DNA from: Chondrosia reniformis
Taxonomy: Eukaryota > Porifera > Demospongiae > Chondrillida > Chondrillidae
Reading direction: 5' to 3'
DNA: 64,000 nucleotides
Assembly: GCA_947172415.1 (NCBI GenBank)
Contig: OX359191.1
Span: 5,456,001-5,520,000 of the forward strand
Below, in pieces: positions 49,651-61,700 of this stretch. Made by a program: the position numbers and the translations under genes. Under the pieces are notes generated by a model. The model searched no databases. It was not told where the DNA came from and worked only from the letters and a program-made list of their open reading frames with translations. Within the stretch, counting starts at the first letter, position 1, and every line of letters begins with the position of its first letter.

Positions 49651-51212
49651 TTACATTCTTGTTTTTGTGGTTATTTTACAAAGTACAGTTGGCTGCTTGT
49701 GACAGAGCTGGTCACTTTTACATTCTTGATCACAGGGTCCAACCCATTCAACAGGATTACAGAGTGTTGGCTTAGGGCTATCACAGTAACCAAAACCTCT
49801 TAATCGATATTTCTCTTCAGCCTGATGCAACCAGTCTTCATATGCACATTTAGCCTTCTCCTTTCTCATATCCCTTTCAATTTCCTACACAAATACATAA
49901 AACGTATGTATGTGCAACTAATAAATAGCTACAAATCAGATGGACTTAAAACAATATAAACTTGGTAAAACACAGTTATGTTAAAAAGCTAATTCTCTAT
50001 AAGAGGTTCATTGGGTATAATACCTTTGACTGTTCTATTTCCTCATTTTTACTTTTCTTCTTTTTCTTTTGAAGTATTTTTTCCTTCTTCCACTTAACAA
50101 AGCACTGTTCTGCCTTTAAATAGACTTCCTCTTCTCTCTAAAAAAGACATTGTTTTAGAAGAGATATATACGTTAAGGAAACTTTTTACTAACAATACCT
50201 TTTCATTTTCTGCTACTTCTTGTAGCCTTTGTCTAGCTTCTTTATCCCTCCTCTGTCTTTCTTTTTCAACTTTCTTTTCCACCCATTCCCTGTGACACTG
50301 TTCTGCCTTAGCTCTCCGTACAACCCTCTCACCCTCCAATTCTTTTAATCTTTTCTTCTCTTTCACCTTAAAGAAGACAATAAATCAAAAGACATTTATC
50401 AAATTCTGTTTAAGAAAACACAAATATAGCTCCACTTCCCATGAACCTGATTTAAGGCTTAAGTGGACGAGGTAAGTTAGCTCATGGGAAGTGGAGGGGG
50501 AAAGAGGTAACAGTAGGTGATTCAATTTCAAACAGATTTATCTAACTAATATTCTGTATACCCATATCTCCAACTAGCTCAATATGAGTACACACCCTCA
50601 TTGTGATATGCACATAATATAATTAACTCAGTTTACCACTTAATATGTACATATATATACGTACAGTTACCACTTGTGCATACTATGTAAACTATAAAGA
50701 ATTTGCAAATTTACTTTCATTTCCTTCAGCTTTTGCTGCATGTCATACATTACAATAGCTTTATTGAGGATCCACTGTTCCCATGGAGACTGAACATCAC
50801 TAACTAACATAAATAAATATTCAGGCCTGGTGTTTAACAGAGTTTAGAGCATATGTTTATAATATGAATTGAAATATCGTAAACTGGATCAGAACTACGT
50901 ACGTAAATTATCTAATTTAATCTCACAACAGGCAGAGACACAGACACACATGTTCACGTACGCTCAATTACACTTCAATGACGGATAGCTAATTTGATTA
51001 CCTAGATTAGAACTGCCCATGAGTTTTTGCTGTTCAGGTGGTTTGGAGGTTACACTTAGCGCATCCGCAGACTTACGGCTGGATGTACTTTCTGAATTCT
51101 GCGGAGTGGCTTGTCTTTGTGAATGGAAGCTGTTCCTACCTTGCGGCTCAAATAAGAACTGACTGCTCTCTAAAGAATCTCGAGAAATATCAAAGTAAGC
51201 ATCAGCCGCCAT
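49651..51212 (-). CDS. CCDC34: CCDC34-like coiled-coil protein, copy 2
   Basis: Five exons: 51212-51002, 50803-50715, 50366-50199, 50137-50024, 49884-49651; identical exon lengths to copy 1 except the last, giving 271 residues. Splice sites are preserved, and the coding changes seen are substitutions (for example AKEKK to VKEKK, REKEVY to REEEVY). The C-terminus differs from copy 1 after VLCKITTK because of a small indel in a poly-T tract, ending TRM. It looks functional. The stretch downstream to 49104 shows no gene. Confidence 0.65.
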
Positions 51213-51977
51213 TTTCGATTTCAGTTAGAGGTCGTAAAAAATAGCTGAAGATTTTGGATGGATATTGAATTGAGAATCATTACTGTCACTTTTTAAACAC
51301 CTATGTACAATTATACATAGGGCAGTGGTATGCACAACTATATATACTGTACATATATAGAGTCATACATGTACATGTACATGGTGTTATTATAGCAAAA
51401 AAGATAGATTAGCATTAAAATTTAATAATAGTTGTATGGCAGGCCTATATACATGTAAATTAAATTACAATCAAAATATCTTCAATTGTGTATAAGTACG
51501 TATATGTCAGAGAACATAGTAGTATATGTAATCTATAAGTTTTTTCATTTACCCTATATATTGGTCTAGGTAACTCAGTAGCTAGTGTAGGAAGCAATTT
51601 GAATTAAAGTGGTCCAGTAATAGTGTGAACCATTCACCTGTACAGGACGAGTAGCTACATAAATGGATGTTGACAACTATATACAAATGCATAATTAAAT
51701 AATGTATAAATGTAGGTGGACCACAGTATATATAACAGGGCTTATATATCATATTATCCTTAAGCTCCAGTCTCAGCGGAAGTCCAAAATGTGTATATAC
51801 GTATATCGTATGATAAATTGTTATTGCAAATACAGTTATTAATGTAAAACAATCTTAAGGAAAGTTTGTTTCAAATATTGAAAACATTGAATAAATGATG
51901 GCATTAAGGCATTCACACTAACACACACACACACATGTACACACATTTGTTAGGTGCAATATCATGGATCAGCTGCA

Positions 51978-54900
51978 TTAGATAGCAGTCTTGGTGTCAG
52001 TTGCTTCACTTTCATTTAACTCTTCTTGTTCTTCAATTCCAGGCCTTTGCTTCATATCCAATTCTTCTCCCCCAATGCTTCCATCTTCCTCCTTTAATGC
52101 ATCAGTTCCACCAAATGAGCTGGTTGGTTTGGTTACACTGACACACAAGTTTGACTTGGTAGTGGAATGCCCCAGTGTGCCTGTTAAATATAGAGTAGAT
52201 TGCTTATATATCAAAAACATTTACCCTGTCCACTCATGTATACAACATGTGAATACAGTCCACCTAAAAGGCATGAAGATGTTTTTAACAGTCGAAGCTT
52301 TAGATCTTAAATCTATTTAGTTTCATTGCCTGTAGTAGTCGGCCATACTTCAATTGTTCTTTTATCTCCTAATAAGGAAACCAATGCTGCTAATGAGTCC
52401 AAGAATGACAAAACAGCAGTCTATGGCTTGGGCCATCTCTCAGGGTAGAAAGGCGGCAGCTCCATATCCGGTTCCCATTAAGGGGAAATATGTTGAAATT
52501 AATATACAAACATTATATGACATATACATTGGTATGGTACCTCTATTACTGCTGCTTGTTGTGAGTATTTCCTACATTTTATAAAATGTGAAAGTTATTT
52601 GAAAGACTCTACGTACATTATACTGTCTATAAAGGTTTGAAAAGTAATAATAGCATTTATATATACCTTAACTCTATTACAACTGGGCAAGAAGGTCTTC
52701 AGTTTGTTCCAAACTTTATCATGTCTTACCACGTGAAGAAGAAATATAAAAAATCCCTATATCATGCATATTAGATAGTTAATGCATAGTAACGACAGAT
52801 TCAGATTTATATATACAGTAAGTGAGTTATTATATATAATATTTGAATGTGTCATAGATAAGGAAATATACGTATGTATGAACTTATATACACAATGAAT
52901 TATTTTACCTGAAGTGATGTAGACACAATAAACAAAACTGCAAAAACCTCAGCTCCCGGTGCTACAGCAAACAGTCCAATGATCCAAGTGAAGCAGAAAA
53001 GTGGTAACAATATGATTATGGTCTTCAGTAGTTGCCTACAAATGGACATATGAATGATTAGAACTCTGCTCTTAACAGTTTTGATAAAACTCACTTTCCT
53101 GTTTCCATGAAATGGCTTTTTGATTCTCCATGTTGATTTTTAGGTTTGGAATTCTTACTCTTAATAAGAGATGCCACACTCAATATGAGCAGGATGGCAT
53201 TGACCTGAGCATATACATATGGTAGAGATTTACTTAAATATAAATATAGAGTATTAATATTGCGAATTAAAAGTAATGTATATAGAAAGTATGCAGTGTT
53301 TGAAAATCAATTAAACTTACAATGACAATCATAATCATTGGAACTATAAAAGCCCAAATCAATCCGAGATAGGGAGGTAGCCAGCAACTGTATACAGTGT
53401 AGTATTAGTGCTTGAATTATCAAGGTATATATATATATATTAGCTTACGCATGAATATCTTCATAAAATGGACTCTCTTTATTCCAATCCACTCTTCTAA
53501 AATAATACTCATTCCTAGAGGCAGCCGTAATAATTACAATTGGAAGTGGGAGTCCTGAAGTCATAAAATACAATGTATGTGAAAGACAATTGTTCTTAAT
53601 GGCTGCTATACAAAAGATTGATATGTACATATATATATATACAGTATACGTATATTCTTTTTGTTAAACAACACTTAATTCAACTGTTGGTTTCAGATTT
53701 CTGTAAGACTCCCAGCTATATGTAGCCCATGAGAGAGCCAAGGACTCACAAAAGATCAAAATGAAGACAGAGACTCTCAGGGTCACTGATGAAGGGTGGA
53801 ATTCTAAAATAGTTGTCTGACCCAATGGAGCAAAGAAGAAAATGAAAACTCTTGTATCCTTGTCCAAATCTCTCATTCTCACTAGGTTTAGTCCTTACAT
53901 AGGCCTTCTATCATAAAGTAAACATAGCATGTTGAAAAATGCCGTGTTAGTTTATTCATATGTTACTATATACTTGATGATAAGCATTCACATATAATTT
54001 TTCAACTCTCCCACAGAGATGACACAGATACATAAAACAAACACTTGTGGTTACTCTTTACCCCAGCCAAGGGATGAGTAGAGGTAAAGCCACTTCCTTT
54101 CATTTGCTCCAAATACTTTCACCAGAAGGTTGTAGATTTGAACAGCTTCGCACAGAGACCAAGTAAACACACAGAGGAAGAAGTAATGTAAAAGACCCGT
54201 GATGGATTTGCAAATTTCCTATATAGGTATATTTAATTTAGTATACATGTATGTCCAATAAAGTGAGATTTAACTCTAATTAACAGTTGATTTATAAAAC
54301 AAGATGTATGTAAGTTATTATATTTTGTGTACAATATAATATGCCTTGTGTATATATAACTAATTAAATAATTACATTTTCCAATATATACGTAGACGCT
54401 GACCTTTATAGTCAGTATTTTATATTATCAATTTAGACATATATTGCATGGTTAACAAATTTCATTTAGTACAGATGTGAAATATTAAATTTATACATAC
54501 TTACGTATATACCATGTTATTCAGATACATGGAAAGGATCCACATCTGATATACTTACGGGTGATCCTGTAGCAGTGCTTATTCCAGCCAAAAACACTAT
54601 CAGACCACAACTCAGAGCAATACACATGTTAAAATGCACAAAATTATGAACCTTCCTGACCAGATCCCTTCTGTAATATGCAAAGCAAAAAAAGCATGAA
54701 CTCATAGTAAGTAATTCATTTAAGGTAGTAGGGGGGGCTAAAGGCTTTCTTTGGGGTACATTGGTCTTAGTGATGTATCTCTCTGACCATAAGTCCAACT
54801 AACTTGAATTTTACAAGCAAAATAACTAGGTAAATTGCGCATGATTTGGTGTCAACCATAATTTGATTGGCTACTCTGTTACCGAGATATTTTAATTTAA

Positions 54901-57900
54901 AGTCGAAAAATGTCACCTCAAAAAGTGTCAAATAGCTCCACAAAAAAGTTATCTACTTCTTCATAAATAAGCTGAGAAGCACCAACTTTGGTATATATAA
55001 TCTACAAGCATGGGTTCACAGGACTACGAGAGCGAATCGCCATTCCCGCTTGTATTCTGGAATAATTCCTGTTTTCCAAAAAATCGCAATATCTTCATCA
55101 AAACTTCGAGTATTCCAATTCGCTCCCGTCAGTTTGTGCACGCTTTGGGTGCCTTTACAGGCAAGTTGTCCGCGTTTGAATCGGTTGCAACGTAACAGAC
55201 TAGTTAGATTTGCAACACCTTCGTTAACACTGATTCTATACAAATTAACTACGGAAAAACGGTCTTACCATATTTTCGCCTTAAACAAACATCAAATCGT
55301 AGAATTATCCATACTGTATACAATAATCAGTTAGTTTAAAGGCCAGCGACTATAACGTTTATTCACAAGAGGAGAAAGTTAACTCGGTCGAATTTGGGCC
55401 CCATTAATTGTTGATTTCACACCTAATTTATCTATCACCTCCGTAAGTGTTTCTGAACGAATCTGCTATGCCGAAAGTAAAGAAGAGAGTCACTCAATAT
55501 CAAGTAGGCAATTAACGCTTAAAATTTAACACAAGAAAACGCTTTCTTATTCCTTTAATAATTCAAGTTTAGAAGTACAGACGGGTTTAAAAATCTAGAT
55601 ATGAAAAATAGACCACTAACCTAACCTCTGTACCAAAATTCGTGTCGTTTTGATTTAGACACGATAGCTCCCCCTACTACCTTAAGCATTTTATATTTTA
55701 ATTTTCATGATACACAAGGAATCACAAAATATCAAGAAGACAAAGATTTCCAGGGTCAATGATGAAGAGTGGAATTCCCAGAAACAGCTGTCTGGTCCAG
55801 TGAAGTAGATGATAAGTAAAATGAGAAACTCTTGTACCCTCATCCAAACGTTTTATTAGTTCCCTATAGGCCTTTACTTTTAAGTAAATGTAACATGTAT
55901 GAAAAATGGTGTATTGATTATTCATATAAATATTATCACTTTATTTAACTAATGTCAGTAACTACAGAGGTACAGATGTACATTTCTTTAAATTAATCAT
56001 ACATCTTTGGAAAGGGTCATCTTTTGACTTTTAGACCCTTTCCATAGATTAGTTTAACACAGCTAGAAGGAATCCTTACTCTATTATATAATCATACAGC
56101 ATACAAAATTCTGAGAACAGTTATGACTAACCTCAAAGAAATGAAGAAAATTATCGAAAGTACAAGACAAAAAAGAGAGACACTACATCCTATGTAAGTC
56201 AGCACATCAAAAGCCAAAGGATTTGCCTGTAAGAAGTAGTGCAATATCAAATAAATGTCCTTCTTCAGTACTCTTTTCAACATCAATAATGCAGCACTTA
56301 CAAGATCCACAACTTGCACTAGTACAACAAAACTTGTCAGATGTACACTTTCACAAGTAACATGAGTTGAGTTGGTAGTTTCATTGAAGATTTCCTTTGC
56401 TAGAGTTACACCATCTGTGGACCATCCTCCAGTACCATTGTTGGCCTCAAAGTCCCAAAACACACAGGTATACTGAAGCTTCTTCCCATTTGGAACTTTA
56501 ATAGCATACACATTATCCTAAATACAGGCATATGGTATTATACTCCTATAAGCTAATGTTTGAGAGTATATATTTAGTATATATATATATATATCAAGAA
56601 AGGTCTACATACACATATATATTATACATTTACATTCATGGTAGGAAGAAGCATATACATATAATATATTAAGCTATATTGGTATATGCTGTAACAGTTG
56701 TGCGCATGTATACTTTTTCAGTTAAATTAACAGACCTTCAAAGCAAAGTCAATCTCTACTTTCTCTTTAAAATCTTTAGGTACAGTTGGGTTCTTAAATC
56801 CAGTTATCTGACTTGATACAACCAGTGAAGCTGGCACTATCTCAGCACCTTTTGGGAAATTACCTTTCCTATATACAAGGTTACATACAGTGCATATATT
56901 TATATATAACTCACAGCAACATAATACAGTCTGCAGTAATATACGTAAAATCCCTCATAAACTCACTCCTTTTCAGAATATTGTAATGGGAGATATTCTT
57001 CCATGTTATTCATTGTAAAACTGACTACTTCAACTGTATCTTGTTCATCATCAGTTACAGAGTTAGTTGGGGATTCAGTGGTTGTAGGACCACTTGAGTT
57101 GACTGCTGGCGGAACTGAGGTTTCTCCTATGTATGGAATCAAATATTTGTATACAATATAATGATTATGATCAGTCATTGATAATAGTTACATACTTTTA
57201 CTCTCTTTTATAGCAGAACTAACAAAAATCTGAGGGATCTTCAACTTTGGTATTAATCTGTGGTTTCTAAATGCTGTAAAATCAACACTTCCTGGAAATA
57301 GAACAGCAGATCCTCTGGGTTGCCTGAAGTTCAGCTTATTTCCCTTTAAACCTATATTCAAGCATGTAAAATATATAATTGCCTGTATACATATATTTGT
57401 ACCCCACTGTTGCACAGACAGTGGGTAATAATTCTTTGCAGGAGGGATAACATTTGATATTACCCAGAAAGGTGATGGTGGTTTTCAAATGAAAATGCAA
57501 CTAACACTTTTTAAAGGAATATATGGAAGTATTATAGCAAAGGTAATATCAATCATGCAGTCAAACATAATTGAAATATAGTGGGTAAATGGGTTATTAC
57601 AACCCACTTCTTCAGATTTTCGGCATAATACAATTACTTGGCTTCATCTTGGCCTTGTATTGCATTCCGCCTGCAGTCCTGGGAAGTGGGTCATAACTAT
57701 TACATGCATATACATACATTAAACACATATATATATATATGTACGTATTAGTTACACCTCAGCGCCGTGGTATGAGTGATATATACTACATCGCTTCTTA
57801 TCGTTATTTTGGCAGGACTTTCAGGATGGCTCATCTAGCGTCTGGTTAGTTTTGCTTAAACGCTGACGACTTCATAGAATGCTCTTGCCCTGACTACTCC

Positions 57901-58690
57901 AACTGTCCTAAATGTAAGGAGAATTGACCACTCCCACAAGATGAAACGTCTTAGTTTACCATATTTGGGCAGGGATATAACAGGATTTAAGAAGCCGATG
58001 CAGTATATAGCTTCTTAAATCCTGTTATATCCCGGTTACAAAATAAATATACAGGCGGTTGCCCCGGCAACGGGGTATATATATACCTATATACCTATTG
58101 CATAGATATGTAATTCAGATTGACAGTAACATGGACTTGCCAAAGTTGGGTTTGATCAATTCAATTTCTACTTTGCTAGAAGACAAAACATTTCCAACAC
58201 TATTAGCAATTTTTTCAGTAGTGTTAAGCAGACTAGTAGATTGTGCAGGGCGCCTTTCTTCTTCAGCCTTTCTTGCTGTGGCAGAGAAAGCTGGCTCATT
58301 TTCTTCACTTAGTACATTACTGATAACATTGGCCACATTCTATAGGAATATATACAATATATACGTAAATATAGGAAGTAATACAATATAACTATGTACG
58401 TATATATACATGTAGAATAATGTTTTAGTCTTATATATCATGACACATACGTAAGTATGTATGGCCCATGAAAAATATAAAGTGCATGCATATCGGATGA
58501 TGGTATATAGAACACATATACGTAGATAGAGCAGTTAAATATTTCATGACAAAAGGATGTCGTGAATTATTAAATAAATATTAATATACATGTAATTGCA
58601 AACCTAACTGGAATGTTTATATAAGTCACATATATATATGTACATACATAATATGGGGAACATATAAGGACAAGTATAATTTATGATATA

Positions 58691-58730
<40 letters not shown>

Positions 58731-61700
58731 TAATTATATTATTTATTTATTTAGATTACCTTAATATATTGTAACTTGCACTGTATATATATATATATGT
58801 ATGTATGTATCTCAACAAACTGTTATATAGTTCATGCATATCCTTAACTAAATGTAAATATTCATAATCCATACCTCTATAGTGTCGTCTGCTACATTAT
58901 TTTCAGGAACAACCAGATCATTGTTCTCACTCAACCTTTATCACAATATACATACATATATATTATATACTACAGATACGTGCTAATGTAAGAGACTAAA
59001 TGAAGAAATTCAAAAATGAAGTTAGAGAGTGCATATCAGGAAAAGTAACAAAACAAGACAGCTAGTGATCATGTGATAAGGGTAACCATAAAGAAGTGGC
59101 ATTCTGTATGAAATGTGAAACTTAACCAATGGCATGTACATGATATTCATGTATTGCTGAAGTAGGGATGATGCACCCAAAAACACAATTTTGTTTGAAT
59201 GGTAATAACGTGGACACTCATGATCAGGTAGACCAGGAACTTCAGCTGATGGGTCCTTCCTGATGAAATATCATTAAAACCAAGAACACTTTATTGTCAA
59301 TTGATGAAGTGATGATTGATACTACAGGGTGGCCATTCCTTTAGCCACCATCCCTACTTAGAGAGCAGCACCATTCCCTTAATACACTGCGTGTTAGGTA
59401 AACCTTTTTATATAAATTGTGTGAATATGTTTTTACAACTTGATTTTTGATATATAAATGCATCTATCACTAACTGTGATATATCAACCAGTACTGATAC
59501 TGTAGTTTCAAGGTCTTTTGGGAAGATTGTCACATTTTGAGGTTGAGTGACATTGCTTAATTGTGAGGTGATAAATTTAACATTTTTGCGTGCTATTTCT
59601 GTTAATGGCTCATCTGTTTCGTTTGCACTTCTCAGAACATTTTTAAGATTTTCAGTCTGAAGAGATATTAGGTATACATAGAAAAATATATATATTATTA
59701 AAGGTATATAAATAGTTAATATCACTTATTTATTACAAGCTCACTTTAATGGCTACATCTCTAAATTCTTCAGATTCACAATTGGACACATTAATGTTTT
59801 TGTCCCATTCTCCATTTAAATGACATCTTCTTGAGGCATAATCTATAGTGTTAAACATATCCATATATTATATGCTCTTCAAAACAACTTTCCCTCGTCA
59901 TCGTACAAAAAGAAACATAAGAAGTTTAAAAGAACTAAAGATGCATTCACTGCCGATTTATATTGTGTTAATTTGTAATACATTGAATACGGTCGCCATG
60001 TCTTTTTCGGGCCATCCCTACTTAGAGAGTACTACCGTACTCTTTGATACATACATATATATACACAAACATAGTTACCATCCTCAGAGTGCCACATAGG
60101 ATAATCCTATTAGATTTGCAGTATTTCTGTGTGTTCATATGATACAACTATAGACAGTATTAATCACTCTAAATCAAACTATTAGCTATATCTATAGCTG
60201 TAATATACACACAAGTTTCTAGGTCAAGAGGCTACTATATATGTATATACACATAGGAAATGTATAAGATGTATGCAATATATAAATTCTGAACTTCCAT
60301 ATAACTTGCACTGTATATATGTACATCCATTCTAATCATAATACTTGTAGGTTAAACATATATATATATATATATACATGTATTTTAAATTGTATTCTTC
60401 TTCTATTATATACAGTGCCTTAAATAGTATACAAATGTAATTGGTAAATTAAATGTCATGTTAACTGACCCAAGGCTCTGCTTCCTTTTTTAACTGGACA
60501 CAAAACATGTGCAATTTCACCAAATCCAGTTGAGGGCCACTTTAAGTTCCATTTACTATCTGTTTCATTTGCACACACTTGAATATTGTTTTTGTCTGCA
60601 ACAAACAATTTAAAATACAGTAGGTAAACATCATGAAGAAGGGAAAATGAATAAAGCCCTTGCTGGGAATGGAAACCAGGACAGCTGATAATAACCACCA
60701 GTGCACGCTCTCCCAACAAACTACAGTTGCATAGCATTTAATGTTCAATTCATGTTCATCTATTATTATATATAACTAAATAGTCTGTATTCATACTAAT
60801 TAGGGCTGATTCTCTTTTCAGAAGAAGCTGATAATAAAATTAGCCCATTTCCAGTGGGAGGCTCAATCTTAAGCACTTATCACTGGCCACCATCACATTG
60901 TTTACAAGTTATAAGATACACAACATTCCCACTCTGGCATCCTAGGGGATCATTAGGGCTACAGACCTGATAGGTACTGCCAGTAACTCAGCTCTCAAAA
61001 GTAGGGCCAGTAACTAAAGAGGGACAGCTTTTACATCGTTTACATCATTTATTGCAACATTTTTAACAAGTGAGGGGATAGCATACAGGAATAGGCACTA
61101 TGAATAAGTTTAGCAATCTTGTCTTGAATGAGATTATGGGGGATAGCTGTATATAAGGTGGAGAATCTATCTATTCCATATTACAAAACAGTCCAACCAA
61201 GTGATTAGTATTCAACAATTCACAATAAAGGAAGCCATGCATATCTTCCTCAGAGAGCAAGGAGAATGGGTGAACAGTGATAAGGATCTCAGCATTGATT
61301 GTTGCTGGAAGCACCTCATCCAGAGAGAAAGACAGAGACAGTAGTATAGACCTAGGCCTAGATGACGTTATATGACATCATTAGTTTCTGGCCAATCAGT
61401 GTGGAGATAACTATATATAACAGATTTCTCATTGTCAATCAGTTTTTGTATACGTATGCTATACTCTAATGTAGGTCACAGCACATGGTTGAAACCTTAG
61501 TAATTTATTGTGAATTGTTGAATGCTAATCACTTGGTTGGAATCAAAATCCTAGGGGACCATTAGGGCTACAGACCTGATAGGTACTGCCAGTAACTCAA
61601 CTCTCAAAAGTAGGGCCAGTAACTAAAGAGGGACAGCTTTTACATCGTTTATTGCAACATTTTTTAACAAGTGAGGGGCTAGCATACAGGAATAGGCACT

